Assembly: GCF_040834005.1 (NCBI RefSeq)
Contig: NZ_CP162129.1
Span: forward strand, 3,000,001-3,064,000
Source of the DNA: Paenibacillus sp. PL2-23
GTDB taxonomy: Bacteria > Bacillota > Bacilli > Paenibacillales > Paenibacillaceae
Reading direction: 5' to 3'
Length of the DNA stretch: 64,000 nucleotides
Part shown: one piece after another, positions 50,089 through 59,772 of the stretch
Position numbering within the stretch: the first letter of the stretch is position 1
Layout: every line of letters starts with the position of its first letter
Position numbers and translations under genes: made by a program
The notes under the pieces: generated by a model
Told to the model about the DNA's origin: nothing
Database searches by the model: none
Seen by the model: the letters and a program-made list of their open reading frames with translations, nothing else

Positions 50089-52593
50089 CTATGAGCGGGG
50101 TCTAGGCTTCGCGCGGTTCGTTGCGGTCGCCTCGTATGGATTGTCCGGCCAATAATGCTTCGGATAACGGCCTTTCAGATCCTTCTTCACCTCGAAATAC
50201 GTATGCTCCCAGAAGCTGGCGAGGTCCTGCGTCACCTGCACAGGGCGCTGCGAAGGCGATAGGAGATGAAGAGTAACGGGCAGCCGTCCTCGCGCCAGCC
50301 TCGGGGTTTCCTTCAGCCCGAACAATTCCTGCAGCCGAACCGCGAGCACAGGGGAAGCGGGATTGCTGTAATCCACTGGAATGCGGGAGCCGCTAGGCAC
50401 TTGAATATGCGTAGGCACCTCCACATCCAAATCCTGAGTCTGCTTCCAGCTCATCATCCCGGCAAAAATCTGGCCCATAGACAGCCTGCTCAGCTCGCTT
50501 AAGCTGCGAATGCCGAATATATGCGGCTTCAACCATTGCTCCAGCGTGTCCATCAGCGCCTGCTCCGATACATCGGGCCAATCGTCGTTCCCGCTAAGGC
50601 GCATGAGGCGCATCCGCGACAGCAGCATAGAGGCGCCCTTGCTGATGGGCAGCGCCCCCCAGCCCTTCTGCCTAATGCCGAAGAGCAGCTTATCCGCTAC
50701 TTGCTCCGGATCTGGACGCTCCAGGGGGCTTTCGCTTAGAATCAGCGCGCCCAGACGCAGTCGTCGACGAGCGCGGACAGCCCCTGCGCCGCCGTCCCAT
50801 TCCACCGCTTCCTCGCGGGTCAGATAGGCTGACAAAGCATATTCAAGCTCCTGCTGCTCCAGCGCCGCCGCCAGTCGAATCCGCCCCTCGGAGCCCCCGT
50901 CGTCCAGCTCGCAGACCACCAGATACGGGAAGCGGGACAACGGCTGCAGCTCAGGGAGAACGGCGCCTCTGCCGCTGGCCAGCACATATCTGCCGTCCGC
51001 CCTGCGCTGGGCGACACGATCCGGGTAGGCAACCGCCAGCATGGCGCCGATAGACCTCTCTTCAGCGGAGGCTGAGCGTTTCGTCTCCGCATCGCCGCCG
51101 GTCATACCCTCCAGCAGACGCCGCCACTGCTCAGCCTGCGCTTGCACCCGCGTAATAGAAGCAGCGTCTCCGGCATTGCCCCTTCGCAGCGCCTCCAGAC
51201 GCAGGGACATATCCACATTGCGCTCCGCCCCAAGAATATCTCTGTCGCTGAGCAGCGCAGCCAGCTCGCACGTTAGCCTCAGCGTCTCGCGTTGGTGCGA
51301 GAACGCGGCCAGCATCGCGCCAAGCCGAGGGTGAATGCCGAGCCTAGCGATACGAACGCCCAGCTCCGTCGCTTTGCCGTCCTCGTCGATCGCGAGGAGC
51401 TGGCGAAGAAGCGCCAGCGCGCTGTCATAAGCGGCTTTGGGCGGCGGTGTCATCCACTCCAGCTCCGACGGATCGCGCACACCCCATATGGCCAGCTCCA
51501 GCGCAAGTGGAGCCAAATCCGCATCCTCTATCTCTGGCCGGCCTTGCTCAGGAAGATGCCGATGCTCCGCTTCGGTCCACAGCCGATAGCAGACGCCAGG
51601 AGCCAGCCGTCCCGCACGCCCTCGCCGCTGATCCGCCGATGCCTGCGATACGGGCACCGTCTCCAGCCGGCTAAGCCCCGTGCGCGGGGAGAAGCGCGGC
51701 ACCCTCATTAAGCCGCTGTCAACGACAATACGAACGCCCTGCACCGTTAAGCTGGACTCCGCGATCGAGGTAGCCAGCACAACCTTGCGCTCCCCCGTCT
51801 GGCAGGGCGCAATAGCCGCCGACTGCGCTTCCAGCGGCAGGCTGCCGTGAAGCTCGGCAATCCGTACGCCTTGCGGCAGACCCGACTGCGTCAGCCATCT
51901 CGCCGTTCTTCGAATTTCGCCGATACCAGGCAGGAACACCAGCGCATCGCCCTCCTCGTTCCGGAGCGCCTGAAGCACAGTCTGGCCGACCGCCGCCTCC
52001 AACGGAGCGCTGTTTCGCACCTGCGCGAAGACAGTAGTCACGGGGAATGTCCGTCCGCTGCAATGAATGACTGGCGCTTGACCCAGCCGCTCCGCCACAG
52101 GCGCGGCGTCCAGTGTTGCCGACATGACGACAATGCGCAGGTCATCCCGAAGCAGCGCTTGTGCCTGCAGGCACAGGGCAAGACCCAGATCGCCGTGCAG
52201 ATGACGCTCGTGAAATTCGTCGAACAGCACAGCGGCGACGCCCTCCAGCGCAGGATCGGCTTGGAGCATGCGTGTCAGAATGCCCTCCGTCACGACCTCA
52301 ATGACGGTTCGCGGACCGACCTTCGCGTCCATTCGGACGCGGTAGCCGACTCGCTCGCCAACCTTCTCTCCCAGCTCGGCGGCCATATAAGCGGCTGCGG
52401 ATCTCGCAGCAAGCCGTCTGGGCTCCAGCATGATGATTTTCCCTTTGCCGCCGATCCCATTCTGCTTCAGCAAGGCCAGCGGCACTCTCGTCGTTTTGCC
52501 CGCGCCGGGCTCCGCAACCAGCACCGCGTTGCCGCCCAGGGCAAGCGCGTCCATCAGCTCTGGCAGGACATCGTCAATGGGCAGTTGTTTCAT
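50089..52593 (-). CDS. hrpB: ATP-dependent helicase HrpB
   Basis: An 834-residue DEAH-box helicase. Motif I is LVAEPGAGKTTRVPLALL, motif II is the DEFH variant in VLFDEFHERHLHGDLGLAL, motif III is SATLDAAPVAE and motif VI is QRRGRAGRLAPG. HA2 and the HrpB C-terminal domain follow. ATG 52593 follows AAGGGGA; the ORF's first ATG (52620) overlaps the preceding gene. Role in RNA metabolism is presumed; bacterial HrpB function is poorly known. Confidence 0.93.
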   Translation of the reverse strand: MKQLPIDDVLPELMDALALGGNAVLVAEPGAGKTTRVPLALLKQNGIGGKGKIIMLEPRRLAARSAAAYMAAELGEKVGERVGYRVRMDAKVGPRTVIEVVTEGILTRMLQADPALEGVAAVLFDEFHERHLHGDLGLALCLQAQALLRDDLRIVVMSATLDAAPVAERLGQAPVIHCSGRTFPVTTVFAQVRNSAPLEAAVGQTVLQALRNEEGDALVFLPGIGEIRRTARWLTQSGLPQGVRIAELHGSLPLEAQSAAIAPCQTGERKVVLATSIAESSLTVQGVRIVVDSGLMRVPRFSPRTGLSRLETVPVSQASADQRRGRAGRLAPGVCYRLWTEAEHRHLPEQGRPEIEDADLAPLALELAIWGVRDPSELEWMTPPPKAAYDSALALLRQLLAIDEDGKATELGVRIARLGIHPRLGAMLAAFSHQRETLRLTCELAALLSDRDILGAERNVDMSLRLEALRRGNAGDAASITRVQAQAEQWRRLLEGMTGGDAETKRSASAEERSIGAMLAVAYPDRVAQRRADGRYVLASGRGAVLPELQPLSRFPYLVVCELDDGGSEGRIRLAAALEQQELEYALSAYLTREEAVEWDGGAGAVRARRRLRLGALILSESPLERPDPEQVADKLLFGIRQKGWGALPISKGASMLLSRMRLMRLSGNDDWPDVSEQALMDTLEQWLKPHIFGIRSLSELSRLSMGQIFAGMMSWKQTQDLDVEVPTHIQVPSGSRIPVDYSNPASPVLAVRLQELFGLKETPRLARGRLPVTLHLLSPSQRPVQVTQDLASFWEHTYFEVKKDLKGRYPKHYWPDNPYEATATNRAKPRPRS

Positions 52594-52616
52594 CGTTGAT
52601 TTCCCCTTCGCACATT

Positions 52617-53480
52617 TCACTTCATCAATCGAATCATCTGTACAACGGGACGTTGGTCTCCGCTTAGCCTCATTTCCTTGCTGAGCAGCTGAGACGAGCC
52701 GTCGCCGTCGAGGAAGATGCCGTCCGCCAGACGTCCTCCGCCTACAGCCTCCAGAATAGCCTCTCGGAACTGCACAAGCGTGCCCTCGTTCTCGCTGACA
52801 ACCAGATACAGATTGCCAAGCTCGTCATAGACAGCACCTGTTCGCAGGCGCTCCTCCTCCGGAAAAGGCGCATGTTCGGCCTCCATCTGCCGCAGCCACT
52901 GATCGTCGCTTCCGATGCTCATGCTGATGCCGCCCTGCGCCCAGAAGCGGGAATGATCCTTCACCCGCACCTCCTCCGCCTTCGATACAACCTGCACGCT
53001 TAGCGAATCCGACGCGCCGTCCCATACGAGAGTGCCGCGAGCGTATTTCACATTCTCGCTTCCGCCGCCATAACCGTCGCCATTCACGGGATGTCCATTC
53101 ACCACGCCCATACTTAATAGAGCGCCCTCGTAAAAGAAACCGCCGTTCACCCCCACCTTGTCCGTCAAGGTGACATTGCTGTGGATGGCCTCCAGCGTCA
53201 CATAAGCCGGCTTGGTCACAAGCGTATGAAGCTTCATCCCATTGGACGCCTCCCTATATTCGTAGCGGTATTGCGTAATCGCCTCAAGCGGCGCGGAGCT
53301 GTCCGGTCCCCGGCTTGTCAACGAATAGAACAGGACGCAGAATACTGCGCCGAGTCCCACAAAGGTGATGAATAAAATTATGATAACCCGAAGCAGCCCC
53401 TTGCGGCCCAGCCGATCATCTGGACCGGGAGTGCCGGGACCATGGGAAGCATTTGCTCCATTGCTTCTATGTAACGTCAT
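52617..53480 (-). CDS. Membrane-anchored phosphodiester glycosidase-like protein
   Basis: A 287-residue protein with an N-terminal cytoplasmic tail, one membrane helix (LLRVIIILFITFVGLGAVFC) and an external NAGPA-type phosphodiester glycosidase domain. Conserved GVNGGFFYEGALLSMG and DGIFLDGDGSSQLL are the active-site motifs of this family, which includes YpcP-like wall-teichoic-related enzymes. Substrate unknown. HrpB starts 23 bases after its stop. Confidence 0.85.
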   Translation of the reverse strand: MTLHRSNGANASHGPGTPGPDDRLGRKGLLRVIIILFITFVGLGAVFCVLFYSLTSRGPDSSAPLEAITQYRYEYREASNGMKLHTLVTKPAYVTLEAIHSNVTLTDKVGVNGGFFYEGALLSMGVVNGHPVNGDGYGGGSENVKYARGTLVWDGASDSLSVQVVSKAEEVRVKDHSRFWAQGGISMSIGSDDQWLRQMEAEHAPFPEEERLRTGAVYDELGNLYLVVSENEGTLVQFREAILEAVGGGRLADGIFLDGDGSSQLLSKEMRLSGDQRPVVQMIRLMK

Positions 53481-53563
53481 CCAGCTAGCCCCCCTTCTCC
53501 GAAAAGTTCAAGCTTTTTATTTTACCGCTTCCATAGCCCTATTGTCTACTGGCGTAAAGCAGA

Positions 53564-53604
53564 CATCGCCGCTCTTCCTCCAAGGGAAGAGCGGCGATGC
53601 GGAT
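53564..53604 (-). terminator. Hairpin downstream of the stalk/PKD gene
   Basis: Fifteen-bp perfect stem CATCGCCGCTCTTCC / GGAAGAGCGGCGATG with a 6-base loop. The T-tail on the minus strand is weak, so termination may be partial. Confidence 0.65.
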
Positions 53605-53609
53605 ATTCC

Positions 53610-55388
53610 TTATTTGGCCCGATCGTCAAGCGGGTAGAAGATGAGATTAATCGGGAAGGCCGAGCCCGCAGGCGGGCTGAACTCGATATCGAGGCTCTCT
53701 TCCTTGCCCGTCGTCTTCGCCAGGATGATCATGCCGTCGAACGCGGTCAAGACGCCGGACGCCGGCACCTTCACCAGCTCTCCGTTTATTTTGAACGGAC
53801 CCTTGAAGGGACCGCCCTTGGCCAATATCATAATCGCCATCTTGCGCGGCTTGTCGGAATGAATCTTATAGACGGTGCCGTAGTTGCCGCTCAGTGTCGC
53901 CTCCGTGCCGCGCTGCGGGTCAAAGCCCTTCTGGAACGGGTCAATCTTGCCGTCGCCAAGCACCAGCTTCATCGGCTTCTTCAGACCGGCTTCCGTCAGA
54001 TCCACCTTCCATTGGAATCCGGCGATCTGGAAGGTACCGCGAATATGGCCGTTGAATGCCAGCTTCTTCATGTCCAGCATCGCCGCGGACACCCTCTCCG
54101 CCGCCGCGAACGTGAATTGCACCTCCCCGTCCGTCTCCACGTCGTACATCAGATTCACGCCCGAGCCGGGATAGAAGTCCGGGAATTGCTTGTAGATAAA
54201 CGTCGCGCCGGCAGGAATGGTCATGAGCTCCTCCTCGGTATCGTCCATCAGATAATCAACCATCGCCTCGCTGCCGATCAGATGGGCGTAAATGGAAGGG
54301 TACACCTCCCCTTTGTTCGTCGTCTTGATCGTCACCGGCTTGTCAGACAGGTTTGTCGCAAGAATGCCGAAGCTGACCGTCTTATCGGTGCCATTGAGAT
54401 GATCCGCGTACAGCCGGCCTTTGCCGTTAATACGGTCCTGATACAGAATGCCAAGCTCCTCGAACGTCTCCGGGCTGTCGCTTAGCAGCAGCGTGCGGGA
54501 CTTGTCTTCGGTCACAGCCTTCGGAAGATCGGGAAGATTCAGATAAGAGCCATACAGCGTCTTCCAATCGGTTGAGATATAGCCGCCGGCCGGCTTCATA
54601 TAGAGAGGGTATTCCTGCTCGCTGAGATACACCTCGTTCGTCACGACCAGCTCCTTCGTAAACGGGGCGCTCTTATGGCCGTGCTGATCGGTAGCGACAA
54701 GCGTAACGGGATACGTGCCGGGCTTGAAGAATACCTCCTCCTTGCCCGTCCACTCCAGCTTCACGCCCTCCGCATCGGGATCGTAGCTGAGATTGATGTA
54801 TTGAATGGGTTCGCCTATGCGATACGTCGGCTTGCCGAACGTAAATTTGGCTACGGGAGCCGAATTGTTCAGCTCGGGATTATAATTGCCTGCCGGCTTG
54901 CTCACATGGGTCACATCCACACGCCGCAGTTCATGATTGTACGTGTAGGTGGCGCCCATATAGTCGGACAGCCACGTCAGCTTGATCATCAAGCGGCCAT
55001 TCTTGAGCGCAGCCACATCGTCGAACGGATATTCATAGCCGCTGACCCATGCTTTTTTGTTCACTGTATCCAGCAGAATTTCATGCTCCGGCGTCTCCAT
55101 CAGAATGGTGCGGGTAGCCGCCTGCCACTCCACCTTCATACCGAAGGCGTCTCCCAGAAACTTGGCAGGCACGAAGGTTTTGCCCTTGATTGTGACAGCA
55201 GGTGAATCCAGCGTGACTTGCTTGCCATTAAGAAAGGCTTCCTTGTTGTCCAAATAAAAGATCACGTAGTTCGTTCCCAGCGTTGGCGAGTCCTGCGCGT
55301 CCGCGTATGAAAGCGGGGCAGTCAGCAGCATAGCGGACAGCAGCACGGCGGCTGCTTTTCTCCTCGTGCTCTTTCTTCGTTGCAGCAT
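53610..55388 (-). CDS. Secreted stalk/PKD-domain protein
   Basis: A 592-residue exported protein with a signal peptide (KAAAVLLSAMLLTAPLSYA). A copper-amine-oxidase-like stalk domain follows (about 45-160; FVPAKFLGDAFGMKVEWQAA and LMIKLTWLSDYMGATYTYN), then a PKD/Ig domain (about 175-255; PVAKFTFGKPTYRIGEPIQY, VTLVATDQHGH) and a long C-terminal beta-rich region without a known domain. GAGGAG precedes the ATG. A cell-surface role is inferred. Bases 55389-55577 hold no gene. Confidence 0.85.
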   Translation of the reverse strand: MLQRRKSTRRKAAAVLLSAMLLTAPLSYADAQDSPTLGTNYVIFYLDNKEAFLNGKQVTLDSPAVTIKGKTFVPAKFLGDAFGMKVEWQAATRTILMETPEHEILLDTVNKKAWVSGYEYPFDDVAALKNGRLMIKLTWLSDYMGATYTYNHELRRVDVTHVSKPAGNYNPELNNSAPVAKFTFGKPTYRIGEPIQYINLSYDPDAEGVKLEWTGKEEVFFKPGTYPVTLVATDQHGHKSAPFTKELVVTNEVYLSEQEYPLYMKPAGGYISTDWKTLYGSYLNLPDLPKAVTEDKSRTLLLSDSPETFEELGILYQDRINGKGRLYADHLNGTDKTVSFGILATNLSDKPVTIKTTNKGEVYPSIYAHLIGSEAMVDYLMDDTEEELMTIPAGATFIYKQFPDFYPGSGVNLMYDVETDGEVQFTFAAAERVSAAMLDMKKLAFNGHIRGTFQIAGFQWKVDLTEAGLKKPMKLVLGDGKIDPFQKGFDPQRGTEATLSGNYGTVYKIHSDKPRKMAIMILAKGGPFKGPFKINGELVKVPASGVLTAFDGMIILAKTTGKEESLDIEFSPPAGSAFPINLIFYPLDDRAK

Positions 55389-55577
55389 GCTCTTACAACT
55401 CCTCTATCTATCTATAATCGGGGCATCGCGAACCGTCGCTGGACGGCTCCCGGACAAGCCCACACCTATAGACGCTCAACATATGGAAAAGTTGCAGGCT
55501 AATTCCCTTTATTTTTTCCATGCCGAACCAGGGGCAACCTACTCCGTATCTTCCATCGTTGCCCATTCCGAACCACC

Positions 55578-56288
55578 TTAGACTTCATGCTGCGTGCGAA
55601 CCGACTCCCGAACGGCGGCGTATACAGCCTCGCCGATCGCGCAGCCGATTGTTGTGGCGACGCCTGCGTAGGCGTGCGCCGGACCGCGGCTGGCGTCCTG
55701 GCTGACTCCGATCGCAAGCGCATCCGTCGTTGTGCCCGTGGCGGGCTGGCCGTTGCCATGCTCGCGAATGCCAAGATCGGCAAGGGCGGCTGCCTTCGCT
55801 TCCGTTGCCGTAATAACAGCGTTCACCATGGCGGCTTCCGTCAGCCTCCCATCGATTAATAGGACGATATTAATCGTGCCCGGCGAATAAGCGGAATACG
55901 TCTCGCGAGGCAGGCCAGCCCGCGCCGCATTCCTCGTGCCTGCGGTTGCACAGCAAAGCAGCTTGAAGCCGTCGCCCTCAGACTCCATGACAGAGGCATG
56001 GGTCAGCTTCGCCGCCGTCATGAAGCCTATCGTCGTCTCTGACGGGAAGCCCCACTCCGCACATTGCTGAATCAGGTCGGTAACGGGGTCTCCACACCGA
56101 TAGTTGAGCGGCACCTTCCAGTTGACGATAGCATCCGCGTAACTGAAGCCGCCCGGAAGAATGGCGCTGCTCAGCATATGCCAGGCTCGCGGGAGTCGGA
56201 GCTCGATGCGGTTCTCACGCAGCAGGAGACTCAATTCCGGCCATAGAGACGAGTGATAGACCGATTGCCTGCGGAACGGCTGCGTCAT
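55578..56288 (-). CDS. cbiZ: Adenosylcobinamide amidohydrolase CbiZ
   Basis: A 236-residue CbiZ enzyme that removes the aminopropanol side chain of salvaged cobinamide, giving adenosylcobyric acid for re-use. Markers are SAILPGGFSYADAIVNWKVP, FMTAAKLTHASVMESEGDGF, AGTRNAARAG and SPGTINIVLLIDG. ATG 56288 overlaps the cobQ stop by 4 bases, so it is the last gene of the cobalamin operon. The in-frame region up to 56462 is cobQ in another frame. Confidence 0.9.
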   Translation of the reverse strand: MTQPFRRQSVYHSSLWPELSLLLRENRIELRLPRAWHMLSSAILPGGFSYADAIVNWKVPLNYRCGDPVTDLIQQCAEWGFPSETTIGFMTAAKLTHASVMESEGDGFKLLCCATAGTRNAARAGLPRETYSAYSPGTINIVLLIDGRLTEAAMVNAVITATEAKAAALADLGIREHGNGQPATGTTTDALAIGVSQDASRGPAHAYAGVATTIGCAIGEAVYAAVRESVRTQHEV

Positions 56289-57832
56289 GGCATCACTCCA
56301 CGGTCGAGCCCGGCGAGACGGTAGATGCTGTCCATATCTAGGTGCGCTCTGGCATGATCCGCCAAGCGGTTGAACGCTTGCTCCCGGAGAGCCCTGAACC
56401 GAAGGGCGTCCTCTGCCGGAATCGGCTCCAACCCCGCGTCCGCTCTCGCTTCGTTCAGCCACGCGGTACGGAAGCTGTCATTATGGAAGACGCCATGAAT
56501 GAAGGTCCCCCATACCCGCCCGTCCGCAGTGCGGGCACCCTCCGGTTCAGGGCTTAACGCCGAGCCCCGCGTGCGGACAAGGAAGGGCTGCTCAAGACGT
56601 CCCAGCGGCTCCAGCACGCCCATATGGATCTCATAGCCGTCGATGGGCAGCGCTGCTCCATTCATTCGCGCAGTGCCCTCCACTCGAACCGTCTTCTTCT
56701 CAAGGCCGAACGCGATCTGGAACGGGAACAGGCCTAAGCCAGCCGTTTCCTTATGCTCCGACTCCACACCGTCAGCATCCAGCAGCCGGTCGCCGAGCAT
56801 CTCGTAGCCGCCGCATAGACCAACCAATCTCCCTCCGCGCTCGACATGCCGCAGAGCCAAACCAGCAAGCCCTTGCTCTCGAAGCCAGCGCAGGTCCTCC
56901 GCTGTGTTCTTGCTGCCGGGCAGGATCACGACATCCGGCTCGCCCCATTCCTCCAGCCGCTCCACGAATCGGAGCCTTACGCCAGACTCATGCCGGAGCG
57001 GATCCGCATCGGTGAAATTCGACATTCGGGGCAGCTTGACGACGGCAACGTCCAAGCATGCAGCCGTCTCCGATGTCCGCACAGGGGACTGAAGCGACAG
57101 TGAGTCCTCCTCCTCCAGCGCCAGTCCAGGCAGGTAGGGCAGCACGCCAAGCACGGGCTTGCCGGTTCGCCGCTCCAGCCACTCCAGACCAGGCTGCAGG
57201 AGGGAGACATCCCCGCGAAATTTATTAATAATAAAGCCGCCGATACGCTCCCGCTCCTCCGGCTCCAGCAGCTCCAGCGTACCGACGATAGACGCGAACA
57301 CGCCGCCCCGGTCGATGTCCGCGACCAGCAGAACGGGGGCGTCCGCCCAAGCCGCCATTCTCATATTCACGATGTCGCGATCCTTCAGATTGATCTCCGC
57401 GGGGCTTCCCGCACCCTCCAGCACAACGATATCATGCGAGTCCCGAAGGCGGGCAAGCGCGTCGCGAACGATGCCGCCGGCAAGGGGCAAATAATGGTCC
57501 CGGTATTCTCTCGCCTCATATTCTCTCAGCGGCTTGCCATGCACCACCACCTGTGAAGCCATCTCCCTTGTCGGCTTCAGCAGAATAGGGTTCATGTCCG
57601 TTGTGGCCTCTATGCCGCAGGCATCCGCCTGCATGCCCTGCGCTCTGCCTATTTCCTTGCCGTCCCGGGTCACATAGGAATTCAAGGACATATTCTGCGA
57701 TTTGAACGGCGCGGTGCGCCAGCCGTCCTGAGTGAAGATGCGGCATAGAGCGGCCGTAATCCAGCTTTTGCCGACATCGGACGCTGTGCCTTGAATCATC
57801 AACGTGCGTGCGAGCTTCTTCGTCACCTGCAA
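56285..57832 (-). CDS. cobQ: Cobyric acid synthase
   Basis: A 515-residue CobQ/CbiP amidotransferase that amidates four carboxyl groups of adenosylcobyrinic diamide. An N-terminal ATP-binding dethiobiotin-synthetase-like domain (IQGTASDVGKSWITAALCRI; FKSQNMSLNSYVT) precedes the C-terminal glutaminase, with the nucleophile Cys in RLVGLCGGYEMLGD (about 340) and His in WGTFIHGVFHNDSFR. Its start overlaps the cobD end by 10 bases. Confidence 0.95.
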   Translation of the reverse strand: MQVTKKLARTLMIQGTASDVGKSWITAALCRIFTQDGWRTAPFKSQNMSLNSYVTRDGKEIGRAQGMQADACGIEATTDMNPILLKPTREMASQVVVHGKPLREYEAREYRDHYLPLAGGIVRDALARLRDSHDIVVLEGAGSPAEINLKDRDIVNMRMAAWADAPVLLVADIDRGGVFASIVGTLELLEPEERERIGGFIINKFRGDVSLLQPGLEWLERRTGKPVLGVLPYLPGLALEEEDSLSLQSPVRTSETAACLDVAVVKLPRMSNFTDADPLRHESGVRLRFVERLEEWGEPDVVILPGSKNTAEDLRWLREQGLAGLALRHVERGGRLVGLCGGYEMLGDRLLDADGVESEHKETAGLGLFPFQIAFGLEKKTVRVEGTARMNGAALPIDGYEIHMGVLEPLGRLEQPFLVRTRGSALSPEPEGARTADGRVWGTFIHGVFHNDSFRTAWLNEARADAGLEPIPAEDALRFRALREQAFNRLADHARAHLDMDSIYRLAGLDRGVMP

Positions 57833-58923
57833 CCGCCCCCTAAGCTCTCCAATGACGCGCGCAGCGCCTCCAGCAGCCGCTCGTTGTCCGCTCTGCCCTT
57901 CACCGCAACACGAATATATCTCTCGTCCAGACCCCTGAACAAGGAGGCGTCCCGAATAAGCACGCCGCGTGAACCCATCGCGCTCTGAAGCTCAGCCGAC
58001 GTGAACGGGGCCCCCTCCGGCAGCCGGACGAGCACATAATTTGCGTTGCCTGGATAATCCCGGCAGCCGAGTCTTCTGAGCCCGTTCCGCACAAATTCGC
58101 TTTCCTCGCTCAGCCAGGTCCACGTTGCCTTCATAAAAGCCTCGTCCTCCAGCACCGCACAGCCAATCGCCTGCGCAAGCGAATTGACGCTCCAAGGCAC
58201 CTGCAGACGCTTCATCGTCTCCAGCGCTTGCGGATTGCCTGTCATATAGCCTAGACGAATGCCCGGAATGGCATAAAGCTTCGTCATCGAGCGCAGCACA
58301 AACAGGCTGCCCCGCAAGCTTGCTTCCTTCACGAAGGTCATCCGGTCCACATGGGGCACGAAGTCCAGGAACGCCTCGTCCAGCACAACGGTCGCTCCGG
58401 ACTCCAGCAGACGCCGAATCAAGGAAGGCTCTATGCAAGCTCCTGTTGGATTGTTCGGCGACCCCAGCATATAGAGATCGGCGCCGGACCTCTCCAGCGC
58501 CTCCTCCACCCACCTCTCGTCAAGAACGAAGTCCGCTGCGGCGCGCAGATGTCCCGCGTATACCGGAATACCGGCCCTCTTGGCGGCATCCTCGTATTCG
58601 CCGAAGCAAGGGGCGGCGATCGCCATCTTGGACGGCTTCAGCGCTCGAACCGCCAGGTCGATCAGCTCTGCTGCGCCGTTGCCGACGAGTATGGCATCCA
58701 TAGAGATGCCGTGCTTATCCGCCAGCCTGTTGCGCAGCCTTCTTGACACGGGATCGGGATATCGCGGAAGCTCTTCCCCATACGCGAGAAGAGCTTGGTG
58801 TACCGCAGCCGGCGGTCCCAGCGGATTCATATTGGAGCTGAAATCGAGGAAAGCATCGGCAGGCAAGCCAAACCGTTCCGAAGCCGTAGCCAAATCTCCT
58901 CCGTGTCCGTATTGTTCCAGCAT
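57823..58923 (-). CDS. cobD: Threonine-phosphate decarboxylase CobD
   Basis: A 366-residue PLP enzyme that makes (R)-1-amino-2-propanol O-phosphate for the nucleotide loop. It starts YGHGGDLATASERFGLP and has FLDFSSNMNPLGPP, LGSPNNPTGA and the PLP-lysine motif LRSMTKLYAIPGIRLGYM (about 230). A histidinol-phosphate aminotransferase is the main alternative, but context and the N-terminus favour CobD. Twelve bases separate it from cobS. Confidence 0.92.
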   Translation of the reverse strand: MLEQYGHGGDLATASERFGLPADAFLDFSSNMNPLGPPAAVHQALLAYGEELPRYPDPVSRRLRNRLADKHGISMDAILVGNGAAELIDLAVRALKPSKMAIAAPCFGEYEDAAKRAGIPVYAGHLRAAADFVLDERWVEEALERSGADLYMLGSPNNPTGACIEPSLIRRLLESGATVVLDEAFLDFVPHVDRMTFVKEASLRGSLFVLRSMTKLYAIPGIRLGYMTGNPQALETMKRLQVPWSVNSLAQAIGCAVLEDEAFMKATWTWLSEESEFVRNGLRRLGCRDYPGNANYVLVRLPEGAPFTSAELQSAMGSRGVLIRDASLFRGLDERYIRVAVKGRADNERLLEALRASLESLGGGCR

Positions 58924-58935
58924 GCTATTTCCCTC

Positions 58936-59772
58936 CTATCCGTTATACAACCACATCAACGCCGCCAGCAGCACACAGGCTTCAATCGCTTCATTCATCG
59001 CGCCGTACGTATCGCCGGTTAGTCCGCCAAGCTTGCGTGTCAGCCATATGGCCATGCTGGCTCCGCACAGCGCAGAGACGATGCCTGCTCCCGCGACGAT
59101 AAGCAGCGCCCCTATTACCGTCTGTGTTGGCAACGCTGCCGACTGCAAGGAAGCCGCTTGCAAGGCGGCGAAGCTGACTAGGCCAGCCAGCAGAAGCGCC
59201 CAAGAAGCCCCCCAACTATTAACGCCATTAAATAATGCCGCCAGCCCCTCCTCGCCGCGAGCCGTCGGCCAGCCGCCAATCGCGGCCGCCATCCACGCCC
59301 TGCTCCAGGAGCAAGCAAGGATGAACAGCCAGCCTATGGAGACCTCATGCTGGCCCAGAAGCGCAAGCAGCTCCGCGACAACTGAAATTTTCAACAGCAG
59401 CAGCAGAACAGCCGCGATGACACCCATGGCGCCGACGCGGCTGTCCTTCATAATCTCAAGCATACGCTCTCTGGAGCGATGGCTGAACACGCCGTCCGCC
59501 GTATCCATCCAGCCGTCGAGATGCAGCCCGCCAGTGAGCATGACGCCAAGTCCCACAAGGATAATGGCGCTCGGCCAAGGGGGCAGCAGCGAGACCAGAA
59601 GCTCCGAAGCAAGCCATAACAGGAGCCCAATAAGCGCGCCGGCAAGCGGAAAATAAATGACGCTCCGCGACAGCACAGGTCTCTCGAAAGGAATTAGCAG
59701 GGGCACTGGAATACGCGTCAAAAACTGTATAGCCGCAGCCAAGGCCTGCGCGTGTCGAATTAACCGGTCCAT
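58936..59772 (-). CDS. cobS: Adenosylcobinamide-GDP ribazoletransferase
   Basis: A 278-residue polytopic membrane enzyme that joins alpha-ribazole(-phosphate) to AdoCbi-GDP in the last assembly step. The start MDRLIRHAQALAAAIQFLTR and the Asp-rich motif TGGLHLDGWMDTADGVFSHR (about 79-98) are diagnostic. ATG 59772 overlaps the cbiB end by 13 bases; the in-frame ORF up to 60126 is cbiB in another frame. Confidence 0.95.
   Translation of the reverse strand: MDRLIRHAQALAAAIQFLTRIPVPLLIPFERPVLSRSVIYFPLAGALIGLLLWLASELLVSLLPPWPSAIILVGLGVMLTGGLHLDGWMDTADGVFSHRSRERMLEIMKDSRVGAMGVIAAVLLLLLKISVVAELLALLGQHEVSIGWLFILACSWSRAWMAAAIGGWPTARGEEGLAALFNGVNSWGASWALLLAGLVSFAALQAASLQSAALPTQTVIGALLIVAGAGIVSALCGASMAIWLTRKLGGLTGDTYGAMNEAIEACVLLAALMWLYNG

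Noticed and set aside
55389..55577. Cobalamin riboswitch near the cobalamin genes
   Set aside because: This gap is at the 3' end of the operon; no B12-box-like element was recognised, and the leader must lie beyond 64000.
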